Positions 34,665 through 43,469 of a stretch of 64,000 nucleotides of DNA are shown one piece after another; positions within the stretch are counted from its first letter, which is position 1, and every line of letters begins with the position of its first letter. Position numbers and translations under genes: made by a program. The notes beneath the pieces were generated by a model. The model had not been told where the DNA came from. It saw only the letters and a list, made by a program, of their open reading frames with translations, and did not search any database. The stretch comes from Paraburkholderia sp. CNPSo 3274 (GTDB lineage: Bacteria; Pseudomonadota; Gammaproteobacteria; Burkholderiales; Burkholderiaceae), in NCBI RefSeq assembly GCF_024206475.1, contig NZ_JAMBPR010000026.1:46265-110264 (forward strand), in the 5' to 3' direction.

Positions 34665-35774
34665 TCACACCGCAGCGGTGTCGCGCGCGGGGAGAACGGC
34701 GCGGCCGGGGCGGCTACAAGCAATTCGAAAGTTTAGCACGACGACCAAAAGCAGCAGGATCGCCGCGCCACCGTTGTGCGCCACTGCCACGGGCAGCGGC
34801 CACTGCAGCACGATGTTGGATAGCCCCGTCAAAAATTGGATAAAGATCACGATCATGATCCAGTTTGCCGGGCGTCGCAGCGAGGCATAGCGTCGCAACT
34901 TCAGGGCGAACCATATCAGATAAGCGATCACGACGAACGCGAACGTACGGTGCGTCCAGTGGATCGCGACGAGCGCGTCCTGCGTGATCACGTCGCCGTT
35001 GCCGTCCATGCCGAGCGCGCGCCAGAGGTGGAAGCCGTGATGGAAATCCATCGGCGGAATCCACGCGCCGTTGCAGGTCGGGAAGTCGGTGCAGGCCAGC
35101 ACCGCGTAGTTCGTGCTCACCCAGCCGCCCAGCGCGATCTGCGCGACGAGCAGCACGAGCGCCGCCAGCGCGGCCACGCGCCAGCGCGCGGCGTCGGGTT
35201 CGTATGCGGGCAGCGGCGTCATGCGCGCGGCGAGCCACGCGAGCGAGCCGAGCAGCGTGAGGCCGAGCAAGAGGTGCGTGGTGACGATGATGGGCTGCAG
35301 CTTCATCGTCACTGTCCACGCGCCAAACACGCCCTGCACGAGGATCAGCCCGAGCAGCGCGGTGGGCCACCATGGCGAGACGTGCAGCGGCAGGCGCTTG
35401 ATGCGCGCGCGCCAGGCAATCGCCATCTGCGCAATGATCAGGACACCGATAGCCATGGCGAAATAGCGGTGGATCATCTCGATCCATGCCTTCGTCATGC
35501 TCACGGGGCCGCTCGGCATAGCGAGATGCGCGGCGGCAATTTGCGCATGCGCGATGAACGGCGAGGACGTGCCATAGCAGCCCGGCCAGTCAGGACAGCC
35601 GAGGCCCGAGTCGGTCAAGCGCGTAAAGCCGCCGAACATGACGAGGTCGAGCGTCATGAACGTCGTGAGCCACACGAGCTTGCGAAACTTGCTGTCGTCG
35701 GCCTTCACCCAGACCCACGAGAGCGGCAGCAACGCGATGCACAGGCCAATCAGGCCCAGCTCCAGGATAAACAT
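34665..35774 (-). CDS. ctaA: Heme A synthase (COX15/CtaA)
   Basis: Oxidises heme O to heme A. The 369-residue protein has eight hydrophobic helices and conserved His residues in motifs such as EMIHRYFA and WTHRTFAFV. The segment GGFTRLTDSGLGCPDWPGCYG is the COX15 signature. AAGAGAG precedes the ATG. It works directly with the next gene, ctaB. Confidence 0.95.
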   Translation of the reverse strand: MFILELGLIGLCIALLPLSWVWVKADDSKFRKLVWLTTFMTLDLVMFGGFTRLTDSGLGCPDWPGCYGTSSPFIAHAQIAAAHLAMPSGPVSMTKAWIEMIHRYFAMAIGVLIIAQMAIAWRARIKRLPLHVSPWWPTALLGLILVQGVFGAWTVTMKLQPIIVTTHLLLGLTLLGSLAWLAARMTPLPAYEPDAARWRVAALAALVLLVAQIALGGWVSTNYAVLACTDFPTCNGAWIPPMDFHHGFHLWRALGMDGNGDVITQDALVAIHWTHRTFAFVVIAYLIWFALKLRRYASLRRPANWIMIVIFIQFLTGLSNIVLQWPLPVAVAHNGGAAILLLLVVVLNFRIACSRPGRAVLPARDTAAV

Positions 35775-35812
35775 CTCTCTTACTCTTCTCCGTCAGACTC
35801 GCGCTGCGCACC

Positions 35813-36457
35813 TTAACCGATGCGGGACCACTTGAGCAGTTTCGTGACGTCTTGTTTGATTTTCGACGGATCGGCATTCGCCGGGAATCGCATCATCAGG
35901 TTGCCGTTCGGATCGACCAGATAGATGTGATCGGTGTCTTTCGTCGTTTCCGTGGCAGGCAACCACGCGGCCACGGCGACCGGATCGGCGCGCAGCATGC
36001 GCGTGTCCGCGTAGGCGCCCTTCAGTTTCGCGGGGACGCTCGCGTCGTCGGTGCGCAGCCAGACCGTGACGATGCGCTCGCGCTCCGGGCCCTGCGTCGC
36101 GCGCACCTGGCGCATGAAATAGAGTTTCGTTGCGCAGGCTTCGTCGCAGTCACCGCCATTCACCGAGATCATCAGCCAGCGGCCCTTGAGCGAGGCGAGC
36201 GGCACTTCATGACCGTCGTCGCCCGTCACCATGAGCGCGCCGGGAATGGGCCGCTGCGGCTCGATGAGCGCGCCATAGCTCGTCGTGCCGCCCTTCGGCT
36301 TGATCACGTAGTACGTGAAGTACGAAATCACGATAGGCGCGCCGCAGATGAGCGCGATGATGAGCAGCGTCCAGCGGCCACGGCGCTTCGCGCCCTTCTG
36401 CGCGAGCGTGGCGGCCGGCTTCGCGACCTGGGCGGAACGGGGGGATTGCGTCGACAC
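35813..36457 (-). CDS. Sco-like membrane-anchored thioredoxin-fold protein
   Basis: A 214-residue protein with one N-terminal transmembrane helix (WTLLIIALICGAPIVISYFTYYV) and a periplasmic domain resembling SCO/SenC, with the cysteine pair in GGDCDEACATKLYFMRQ and IYLVDPNGNLMMRF near the end. Such genes lie between surf1 and ctaA in many betaproteobacteria and probably assist oxidase assembly. The pair is CDEAC where classical Sco has CPDVC, so metal binding is uncertain. The start codon is GTG at 36457. Confidence 0.8.
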   Translation of the reverse strand: MSTQSPRSAQVAKPAATLAQKGAKRRGRWTLLIIALICGAPIVISYFTYYVIKPKGGTTSYGALIEPQRPIPGALMVTGDDGHEVPLASLKGRWLMISVNGGDCDEACATKLYFMRQVRATQGPERERIVTVWLRTDDASVPAKLKGAYADTRMLRADPVAVAAWLPATETTKDTDHIYLVDPNGNLMMRFPANADPSKIKQDVTKLLKWSRIG

Positions 36458-36561
36458 TCTCGTGGAACCTCGCTTCTGTCGCTTTCAGTTGTCCATGTGC
36501 TGCATGCGCAGCGCCATGGTCCGGATCACATCGGATTCGAATTGATTCGTCCGACGGATCA

Positions 36562-37344
36562 TCAGGCGTCCTTCGCGCTGCCTGTGTTTTGCCTTCCGGG
36601 CTCTTCGGCGTGCTGCCTGGCTTCGTCTTCAGTGCGCGCTTTTGTCGCAGCCTTGCGGGCCGCAAAAAGACCGAAACCGAGGGCCGCGAGCGCCATGCCC
36701 CACCACTGGAGCATGTAGCCGTAGTTGCGCTCGACATCGGTATCCGGCACCGGCCAGTCGCGCACGAGCCCGTCCTTGAAGGCCGGCACGAAGCCGGTTT
36801 GCTGGATCACGAACGGTTGCAGCGGCAACCCGCTTTCCGCTGCATAGGAAGCGACGCCGAGATTCTGCCGTATCTTCTGGTGCGCTGCAGAGCCGCCCGA
36901 ACCGAGTTCGAAGGCGCGCGAGGCGTCGGCGCGCGCAATGCCTTCCACAACCACCGGCCCAGGCGGCGTGACATAGGGCGCGATCGCGGCGCGGTCCGCG
37001 ATGTTGCGCGGTAGCCAGCCGCGATTCACCAGCACGTAGCCGCCGCCTTCGAGTTTAAGCGGCATCACGACATAGAAACCCGGTTGATCGTTATACGGAC
37101 GATTGTCGAGATACACCACGCGCTCGGGCAGGAATGTGCCCGTCGCCCGCACGCGATGGAACTCGATGTCCTTCAGCGCGAGCGGCGTGGCGCCCACCGG
37201 TTGCGGCACAGACGATTCGTACTGCGTGATTTGCGCCTGCAGCGCCTCCTTCTGATGCGCGCGGTCGCGCTGCCAGAAGCCGAGCCGGATCGTCACGGCC
37301 ATCACGATCAGGATGAGCAACGTGGGGACGAGCCGGATTTTCAT
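36562..37344 (-). CDS. SURF1 family cytochrome oxidase assembly protein
   Basis: Heme A-binding assembly factor for oxidase subunit I, 260 residues with a transmembrane helix at each end. Family motifs are LGFWQRDRAHQKEAL, GFYVVMPLKLEGGGYVLVNRGWLP, and near the C-terminus NYGYMLQWWGMALAALGFGLF. The ATG at 37344 gives the canonical first helix; an earlier in-frame ATG adds nine residues and is less likely. First gene of its block, it is divergent from the small gene at 37429. Confidence 0.94.
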   Translation of the reverse strand: MKIRLVPTLLILIVMAVTIRLGFWQRDRAHQKEALQAQITQYESSVPQPVGATPLALKDIEFHRVRATGTFLPERVVYLDNRPYNDQPGFYVVMPLKLEGGGYVLVNRGWLPRNIADRAAIAPYVTPPGPVVVEGIARADASRAFELGSGGSAAHQKIRQNLGVASYAAESGLPLQPFVIQQTGFVPAFKDGLVRDWPVPDTDVERNYGYMLQWWGMALAALGFGLFAARKAATKARTEDEARQHAEEPGRQNTGSAKDA

Positions 37345-37428
37345 TGGGCATGTCCGATGCGAAAGATACAAGTGATCGAACCCCGCGCCATGTAGCGCGG
37401 TGCGATAATGAGACAGACGTTTTCAGGC

Positions 37429-37659
37429 ATGCCAAATTCCGTGAACTTCATGCACATACTCGTCCCCGTTGCGTTCGCGCTGATCATCGCGAGCATGATC
37501 TCCGCGCTCTATTTCATGATGCACGACCGGGGCCGCACCAAGCGGATGGTCTGGTCGCTCGCCACGCGCGTGGGCCTTTCCATCTCGCTCTTTCTGTTCA
37601 TCCTGTTCGCACACTGGATGGGCTGGATCCAGTCCACCGGGATTCCTTACGGTCGCTGA
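37429..37659 (+). CDS. Twin-transmembrane protein (DUF2909 family)
   Basis: A 76-residue membrane protein with two helices (ILVPVAFALIIASMISALYFMM and VGLSISLFLFILFAHWMGWIQ) joined by the basic loop HDRGRTKRMVWSLATR, the pattern of DUF2909. It is encoded opposite to the oxidase genes on both sides. DUF2909 genes are regularly found inside cta clusters, so a role in oxidase assembly is plausible but undemonstrated. The start is uncertain: in-frame ATGs exist at 37408, 37429 and 37450. Confidence 0.8.
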   Translation: MPNSVNFMHILVPVAFALIIASMISALYFMMHDRGRTKRMVWSLATRVGLSISLFLFILFAHWMGWIQSTGIPYGR

Positions 37660-37710
37660 GCGCCGCTGACCATCACTGAAGACCGCAGCGCAAACCCCAT
37701 TCCGGAAAAC

Positions 37711-37748
37711 ACAAGGCGCCGCGCCGACGAGGTCGGGCGGCGCCTTGT
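37711..37748. terminator. Bidirectional terminator between DUF2909 gene and ctaE
   Basis: ACAAGGCGCCGC pairs with GCGGCGCCTTGT, with a second inner CCGAC/GTCGG stem, then TTTC. It separates convergent genes. Confidence 0.85.
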
Positions 37749-37793
37749 TTCATTCACGTCTCCAGCGCCGCGGCCCGCGCGGCGCACCAGGCA

Positions 37794-38651
37794 TCACAGC
37801 CAGTACACGACGATGTAGAGGCCGAGCCACACTACGTCGACAAAGTGCCAGTACCACGCCGCGCCTTCGAATGCGAAGTGATGCTCCGCGGTGAAGTGGC
37901 CACGAATGAGCCGGATCATCACGACCGTGAGCATCGTGCCGCCGAGGAACACGTGGAAGCCGTGGAAGCCCGTGAGCAGGAAGAACGTCGAACCGTAAAT
38001 GCCCGAAGCGAGCGTGAGGTTCAATTCGCCGTACGCGTGGATGTACTCGAACGCCTGCAGGAAGAGGAAGCACACGCCCAGCACGATCGTCGCGGCGAGC
38101 CACGCGATAGCCTTCGAGCGATGGTTGTCGCGCAGCGCGTGGTGCGAAACGGTGAGCGTCGCGCCCGAGGAGAGCAGCAGCGCCGTGTTGATGGTCGGCA
38201 CGGGCCACGGCGTCATCGAGCGGAAGTGCGAAACCAGTGCCGCAGGACCGTTGTTCGGCCACACCGCCGAGAAGTCCGGCCAGATCAACTTGTAGTCGAG
38301 GCTGCCGAGCTGATGCAGGGCGATCGCGCGCGCGTAGAAGAGCGCCCCGAAGAACGCGCCGAAGAACATCACTTCGGAGAAGATGAACCAGCTCATGCTC
38401 CAACGGTACGACACGTCGACGCGCTTGCCATACATGCCGCCTTCCGATTCGGCGATGGCGTCGCCGAACCAGTGCCACAGCGTGAAGAGCAGCCACAGCA
38501 GGCCGACGAGCACGCCGATCGGCCCCCACGACTCGCCGTTGATCCACGAAGCGAGCGACGCGAGCATGACCAGAAGACCAATGGACGCGCTGATCGGGTG
38601 CCGCGACGGGTGCGGTACGAAGTAGTACGGGCTATCGTTTTGGCCGCTCAT
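37794..38651 (-). CDS. ctaE: Cytochrome c oxidase subunit III
   Basis: Seven-helix membrane subunit of the aa3-type oxidase, 285 residues. It starts YYFVPHPSRHPISASIGLLV and has the family segments FIFSEVMFFGAFFGALFYAR, HHALRDNHRSKAIAWLAAT and GFHGFHVFLGGTML, ending AAWYWHFVDVVWLGLYIVVYWL. Last gene of the ctaC-ctaE block. Confidence 0.97.
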   Translation of the reverse strand: MSGQNDSPYYFVPHPSRHPISASIGLLVMLASLASWINGESWGPIGVLVGLLWLLFTLWHWFGDAIAESEGGMYGKRVDVSYRWSMSWFIFSEVMFFGAFFGALFYARAIALHQLGSLDYKLIWPDFSAVWPNNGPAALVSHFRSMTPWPVPTINTALLLSSGATLTVSHHALRDNHRSKAIAWLAATIVLGVCFLFLQAFEYIHAYGELNLTLASGIYGSTFFLLTGFHGFHVFLGGTMLTVVMIRLIRGHFTAEHHFAFEGAAWYWHFVDVVWLGLYIVVYWL

Positions 38652-38754
38652 GCCTGTTTCTCCAATTTCCAGTTGCTCCGGACATCGCCGGCTGCTTTTA
38701 CCCGAGTGTGTCCTCGTTATTCACTGCTTCGCGCGCAGCGTTTCGCGCACTCGC

Positions 38755-38982
38755 TCATCCCACCACCGCGTGCACGATCAACAGCAGCACGACGATGAAC
38801 AGCACCGCACCGACGATCCCCGCGATGATCAGCTGCACGGGGTGCAGGTTCGCGGCGTCGTCTTCGAGGTCGGCGCGCTTACGCACGCCGAGGAAGGACC
38901 ACGCCACCGCTTTCATCACCTGCAGGATGCCGCCCTTCTTCTTCGCCGGCCTCTCAACGCCGCTGCCGCGTTCGTCGCTCAT
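38755..38982 (-). CDS. DUF2970 family small membrane protein
   Basis: A 75-residue protein: hydrophilic N-terminus, then GGILQVMKAVAWSFLGVRKRADLE and one C-terminal helix (LIIAGIVGAVLFIVVLLLIVHAVVG). This is the DUF2970 pattern, a family usually coded between ctaG and ctaE in betaproteobacteria, so a link to oxidase assembly is likely. The ATG at 38982 is chosen because AGGAGG lies ten bases upstream; an earlier in-frame ATG would place that site inside the gene. Confidence 0.87.
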   Translation of the reverse strand: MSDERGSGVERPAKKKGGILQVMKAVAWSFLGVRKRADLEDDAANLHPVQLIIAGIVGAVLFIVVLLLIVHAVVG

Positions 38983-39025
38983 GCGCCTTTCGCCTCCTGA
39001 CATCGTTGACCCCGGCGCCGACGCC

Positions 39026-39604
39026 TCATGCGCCCGCCGACTGTTTCGGCGGCGGCGGCACGGCCGGCTTGTTCAGCTCGAAGAACGTGTACGACAGCGT
39101 GATCGTCTTCACGTCCTTCGGCAGCTTCGGGTCGATCACGAACACCACCGGCATGCGCTTCGTCTCGTTCGCCTTCAAGACCTGCTGCGTGAAGCAGAAG
39201 CACTCGATCTTGCGGAAGTACTCCGTCGCCTGCTTCGGCGCGTAGCTCGGAATGGCCTGCGCGTCGATCGTGCGTCCTTCGTTGTTCGAAATGTCGTACA
39301 TCACCGTCATGACTTCGCCCGGATGCACGTCGAGGCTCGTTTGCTCCGGCTTGAAGCCGAGCAGCCCGCGTGCGTTCGCGTCGAACTCCACGGAGATCGT
39401 GCGCGTCATGTCCACCTGCGTGTTGCGTGCCTCGCGCTCGGTGGCGTCGCGCTGCACCAGGTTGTTGATGCCGGTGACCTGGCAGATCGCGCGATACATC
39501 GGCACCAGCGCAAAGCCGAACCCGAACATCAGCAGCGCCACGACGACGAGCTTGATGAGCATCGACCGGTTGAACGCGCGATCATTTCCAGCTTGCGTGG
39601 ACAT
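39026..39604 (-). CDS. ctaG: Cytochrome c oxidase assembly protein CtaG/Cox11
   Basis: Delivers copper to the CuB site of subunit I. The 192-residue protein has one N-terminal helix (LIKLVVVALLMFGFGFALVPMY) and a periplasmic Ig-like domain with the copper-binding pair in IECFCFTQQ and LSYTFFE near the end. The ATG at 39604 gives the canonical start; a longer in-frame extension overlaps the preceding small gene's 3' side. Confidence 0.95.
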   Translation of the reverse strand: MSTQAGNDRAFNRSMLIKLVVVALLMFGFGFALVPMYRAICQVTGINNLVQRDATEREARNTQVDMTRTISVEFDANARGLLGFKPEQTSLDVHPGEVMTVMYDISNNEGRTIDAQAIPSYAPKQATEYFRKIECFCFTQQVLKANETKRMPVVFVIDPKLPKDVKTITLSYTFFELNKPAVPPPPKQSAGA

Positions 39605-39644
39605 CGAACTTCCTCGAACGATCTTCCGGCAAACGCTCTGCGCG

Positions 39645-39821
39645 TCAGTGGCCGGGGAAATACACCTGCTTGACGACGGCAGCCACAAAGAAACCGACTA
39701 CGACGGCCAGCAAAATGAGGCCGAGCCGCAGATTGCCCGCGCGGATTTGCTCAGGCGTGCGTCTTTTTTGTGGATCCCGGGTCATGCGTTCAGCGCGGTT
39801 GGCCGCGGCTTCTCCTTGCAT
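39645..39821 (-). CDS. Cytochrome oxidase small assembly protein (58 aa)
   Basis: A 58-residue frame read on the minus strand: MQGEAAANRAERMTRDPQ, a basic RRTPEQIRAGNLRLG motif, then one transmembrane helix (LILLAVVVGFFVAAVV) and the end KQVYFPGH. Tiny proteins with TPEQ-R-x-N-L-R-L-G before a single helix are found between ctaD and ctaG in many betaproteobacteria and are annotated as small oxidase assembly proteins. GAGG lies 9 bases before the ATG, and ctaG starts 40 bases downstream. Confidence 0.85.
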   Translation of the reverse strand: MQGEAAANRAERMTRDPQKRRTPEQIRAGNLRLGLILLAVVVGFFVAAVVKQVYFPGH

Positions 39822-39881
39822 CGTGAATTACCTCTCGTACGTGCTCCGATGAAGACTGCGTGAAGACCGCGGACTTCGGTC

Positions 39882-39907
39882 GCGTCCGGCTGCGCACAGC
39901 CGGACGC
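39882..39907. other. Hairpin just downstream of ctaD
   Basis: GCGTCCGGCTG and CAGCCGGACGC form a perfect 11-bp stem with a CGCA loop, 15 bases after the ctaD stop. No T-run follows. In the middle of an operon this could stabilise the ctaCD part of the transcript or reduce downstream expression. Confidence 0.6.
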
Positions 39908-39922
39908 CACACACTCAACGGC

Positions 39923-41536
39923 TTACTCGACCGTCGGCGGATTCTCGAACGTGTGGAACGGCGCCGGGCTCGGCACGGTCCACTCGAGGCCCGTTGCACC
40001 GTCCCACGGCTTGTCGGTGGCTTTCTCCAGTTCGCCGCCGCCGCGATAGGCGGGCAGCGCCACCGCGAACAGGAAGTACACCTGAGAAAGTCCGAAGCCG
40101 AAGGCGCCGATCGAGATCACCTGGTTCCAGTCGGTGAACTGGGCCGGATAGTCGGCATAGCGACGCGGCATGCCGGCCAGGCCGACGAAGTGCATCGGCA
40201 GGAACGCGAGATTGAAGAAGATGAGCGAGCACCAGAAGTGGATCTTGCCGCGCGTCTCGTTGTACATCCAGCCGGTCCATTTCGGCGCCCAGTAGTACCA
40301 CCCTGAGAACAACGCGAATAATGACCCCGCCACCAGCACGTAGTGGAAGTGCGCCACCACGAAGTAAGTGCCGTGATACTGGATGTCGAGCGGCGCCATG
40401 GCGAGCATCAGGCCCGAGAGACCGCCGAACGTGAACACGATCAGGAAGCCCACGGCCCACAGCATCGGCGTTTCGAAGGTGAGCGAGCCGCGCCACATCG
40501 TGGCGACCCAGTTGAACACCTTCACGCCCGTCGGCACGGCGATCAGCATCGTCGCGTACATGAAGAAGAGCTGGCCCGTGACTGGCATGCCGGTCGCGAA
40601 CATGTGGTGCGCCCAGACCATGAACGAGAGAATCGCAATCGATGCCGTGGCGTACACCATCGAGCTATAGCCGAACAGCGGCTTGCGCGAGAACGCCGGA
40701 ATCACCTGCGAAACGATCCCGAACGCCGGCAAGATCATGATGTAGACCTCGGGGTGCCCGAAGAACCAGAAGATGTGCTGGTACATGACCGGGTCGCCGC
40801 CGCCGGCCGCGTTGAAGAAGCTCGTGCCGAAGTGGCGGTCGAACAGCAGCATCGTGATCGCGCCTGCGAGCACCGGCATCACGGCGATCAGCAGGTAGGC
40901 GGTGATGAGCCACGTCCACACGAACATCGGCATCTTCATGAGCGTCATGCCCGGCGCGCGCAGGTTCAGGATGGTCACGACGATGTTGATGCCTCCCATG
41001 ATCGACGAGGCGCCCATGATGTGCACCGCGAAGATCGCGAAGTCCATGCCCGGGCCCATCTGCGTGGAGAGCGGCGCGTAGAGCGTCCAGCCCGCGGCGG
41101 TCGCGCCGCCCGGTGAGAAGAACGAGCCGATCAGCAGACACGCCGCGGCGGGCAGCAGCCAGAAGCTGAAGTTGTTCATGCGCGCGAACGCCATGTCCGA
41201 GGCGCCGATCTGCAGCGGAATCATCCAGTTCGCGAAGCCCACGAAGGCCGGCATGATCGCGCCGAACACCATGATGAGACCGTGCATCGTGGTGAGCTGG
41301 TTGAAGAACTCGGGGCGCATGATCTGCATGCCCGGCTCGAACAGCTCCGCACGTATGGCGAGCGCCATGACGCCGCCCGAGAGGAACATCACGAACGAGA
41401 AGAGCAGATACAGCGTTCCGATGTCCTTATGGTTCGTCGCGAGCAGCCAGCGGCGCCAGCCGTGGGGCGTGGCGTGCGCGTGATCGCCGTGCACGTGGCC
41501 GTGCCCTCCAGCTACATCGTGTCCGATGCTAGACAT
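39923..41536 (-). CDS. ctaD: Cytochrome c oxidase subunit I
   Basis: Catalytic heme-copper subunit of the aa3-type oxidase, 537 residues and twelve helices. Key motifs are TMHGLIMVFGA (heme a ligand His), WFFGHPEVYIMILPAFG (CuB His and cross-linked Tyr), the His pair in WAHHMF, and HFHYVLVAGSLFALF. It begins with a His/Gly-rich tail (GHDVAGGHGHVHGDHAHA), common in Burkholderia. AGGAGA precedes the ATG. ctaC lies upstream across a 176-bp gap holding a REP-like palindrome. Confidence 0.98.
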   Translation of the reverse strand: MSSIGHDVAGGHGHVHGDHAHATPHGWRRWLLATNHKDIGTLYLLFSFVMFLSGGVMALAIRAELFEPGMQIMRPEFFNQLTTMHGLIMVFGAIMPAFVGFANWMIPLQIGASDMAFARMNNFSFWLLPAAACLLIGSFFSPGGATAAGWTLYAPLSTQMGPGMDFAIFAVHIMGASSIMGGINIVVTILNLRAPGMTLMKMPMFVWTWLITAYLLIAVMPVLAGAITMLLFDRHFGTSFFNAAGGGDPVMYQHIFWFFGHPEVYIMILPAFGIVSQVIPAFSRKPLFGYSSMVYATASIAILSFMVWAHHMFATGMPVTGQLFFMYATMLIAVPTGVKVFNWVATMWRGSLTFETPMLWAVGFLIVFTFGGLSGLMLAMAPLDIQYHGTYFVVAHFHYVLVAGSLFALFSGWYYWAPKWTGWMYNETRGKIHFWCSLIFFNLAFLPMHFVGLAGMPRRYADYPAQFTDWNQVISIGAFGFGLSQVYFLFAVALPAYRGGGELEKATDKPWDGATGLEWTVPSPAPFHTFENPPTVE

Positions 41537-41553
41537 GACTTATCTCCTGTCGG

Positions 41554-41588
41554 TCCGGAGTTGGCGCTTTAGCGCCTTCTCCGGCCCC
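41554..41588. repeat. REP-like palindrome, copy 1 (ctaC-ctaD gap)
   Basis: A two-step palindrome, CCGGAG TT GGCGCT TT AGCGCC TT CTCCGG (41555-41584). The first 22 bases from TCCGGAG are identical to a second copy at 47204. In the same gap a 14-bp direct repeat (GCGTCTCTTGCTGC) occurs at 41620 and 41676. Confidence 0.75.
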
Positions 41589-41712
41589 ATGCAATTGAAA
41601 TGCGAAAGCGAATTGCTTGGCGTCTCTTGCTGCAGCGTTTGCCTGCTTGTTTTGTGCTCGCGCAGCGCTTGTCCTGCGTCTCTTGCTGCTTGTTCTTCTC
41701 GCGCTGGCCCGC

Positions 41713-43356
41713 TCAGGCCGCCGCGCCGATCTCCACCCGGCGCGCTTCCTTCGCGTTCGCGCCGCCCGTGATCGTTTCCGGCTTCTTCAGAATGATGTGG
41801 TCTTCGGCAATGCCTGCCGCCTTCATCGCGTCGCGCACCGCTTGCGCGCGGCGCTTGGCGAGGTCGGCGTTCGTGCTGGCGTTGCCGCTCGAATCGGTGT
41901 AGCCCGAGAGCGTGAACTTCGCGTCCGGGTGCGCCTTCGCGTAATCAGCTGCAGCCTGGATGGCGTCCTTCGCGTCGGCGGGCAGCGTGCTCTTGCCCAC
42001 TTCGAAGTAGACGCTCGCCGGCAACGCGGCTGCGCTCGGCGCCGCTGCGCCAGACGCCTGATCCGCGCCGCTTGCGGGGGCCGTCCCACTTGCAGCGCTC
42101 GCATCGGCAGCGCCGCTAGCCTCTTGCGCGCCGCTTGCCGCGGCCGCGTCGCTTGCGCCGCCAGCACCCGCCGCGGCGGTATGATCGCCGCCCTCGGGCA
42201 TCTTGCCGTTACGCGCGTCGGCCACCTGACGCGGCTGCAGAATGTCGCCGGTATGGTTGCCCCACGAGTTGCGCTCGAACGTGATAACCGAAGCGATCTC
42301 GACGTCGTTGAGCGTGGGCGCCCACGAAGGCATGGCGTTCTTGCCCTTCAGGACAATGCTCACGTGCTCCGCGATCGGACCATTGGCGATCTTGCTGCCG
42401 TCGAGCGCCGGGAATGCGCCCGCGCCCTTGCCGGTGGGCTGGTGGCATACCGCGCAGTTCGAGTTATAGACCTTCTCGCCGCGCTCCTTGAGCTCGGCCA
42501 GCGTGTAGGTCTTGTTCGGGTCGTCGTTAGCGGCGGCCATCTTCGCCTTTTGCGTATCGACCCACTTCGCGTAGTCGTCGTCGGAAAGCACCTCGACTAC
42601 GACCGGCATGAACGCGTGCTCCTTGCCGCACAGCTCGGTACAGAAGCCGCGATAAGTGCCGACCTTATCGGCCTTGAACCACGTGTCGCGCACGAAGCCC
42701 GGAATCGCGTCCTGCTTCACGCCGAACGCGGGCACGTACCACGAGTGCACGACGTCGTTGGCCGTGGTGATGATGCGAACCTTCTTGTTGACCGGCACGA
42801 CGAGCGGATTGTCGACTTCCTGCAGGTACGTATCGGTGATCGGCACGCGGTTGTTCACCTCGGAGCGCGGCGTGCTGAGCGTGGAGAGGAAGTTGATGCC
42901 CTCGCCCGGCCCCTTCACGTAGTCGTAGCCCCATTTCCACTGGTAGCCCGTGACCTTCACGGTGAGGTCGGCGTTGGACGTGTCCTTCATCGCGACGACG
43001 GCCTTGGTGGCGGGCAGCGCCATCAGCACGACGATGATGAACGGCACCACCGTCCAGATGATTTCGACCGTGGTGCTCTCATGGAAGTGAGCGGCCTTGT
43101 GACCCTTCGATTTACGGTGCGCGTAGATCGAATAGAACATGACGCCGAACACGCCGACGAAAATCACGGCGCACAAGAGCAGCATCAACATATGGAGGCT
43201 GTAGAGCTCTTCGGCGATGCGCGTGACGGGCGGCTGGAAATTGATCTCGTTCACCGCAGGGCCGCCTGGGCTGTCTCCGACTGCGAGTGCCGCGCCGGCG
43301 ACGAGGAATCCGCTGCACGCCAGCACGCCCTGGAGGGCTCGCTTGATTGTTTTCAT
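41713..43356 (-). CDS. ctaC: Cytochrome c oxidase subunit II with cytochrome c and OmpA-like domains
   Basis: A 547-residue CuA subunit with two additions. Two helices anchor it. The CuA ligands are H204, C239, E241, C243, H247 and M250 (CTELCGKEHAFM). A cytochrome c domain follows with C301-x2-C304-H305 and a candidate axial Met342. Then an Ala/Ser/Gly linker (~393-445) leads to an OmpA-like peptidoglycan-binding domain (~448-547: VYFEVGKSTLPADAK, GYTDSSGNASTNADLAKRRA). The cytochrome c fusion is common; the OmpA domain is unusual and suggests tethering to the cell wall. The ATG at 43356 has AAGGA upstream; eight earlier residues are rejected. Confidence 0.95.
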   Translation of the reverse strand: MKTIKRALQGVLACSGFLVAGAALAVGDSPGGPAVNEINFQPPVTRIAEELYSLHMLMLLLCAVIFVGVFGVMFYSIYAHRKSKGHKAAHFHESTTVEIIWTVVPFIIVVLMALPATKAVVAMKDTSNADLTVKVTGYQWKWGYDYVKGPGEGINFLSTLSTPRSEVNNRVPITDTYLQEVDNPLVVPVNKKVRIITTANDVVHSWYVPAFGVKQDAIPGFVRDTWFKADKVGTYRGFCTELCGKEHAFMPVVVEVLSDDDYAKWVDTQKAKMAAANDDPNKTYTLAELKERGEKVYNSNCAVCHQPTGKGAGAFPALDGSKIANGPIAEHVSIVLKGKNAMPSWAPTLNDVEIASVITFERNSWGNHTGDILQPRQVADARNGKMPEGGDHTAAAGAGGASDAAAASGAQEASGAADASAASGTAPASGADQASGAAAPSAAALPASVYFEVGKSTLPADAKDAIQAAADYAKAHPDAKFTLSGYTDSSGNASTNADLAKRRAQAVRDAMKAAGIAEDHIILKKPETITGGANAKEARRVEIGAAA

Positions 43357-43469
43357 AGCTTCCTTACCCATAATTTCCATTCAAACCCTCGACCCCGCAG
43401 GAAGGTTTTGCAACCAGGGCGCCCCCTGGGACGCTCATACCGCCAACCGGCAAACTCACGCGCCGCGCA

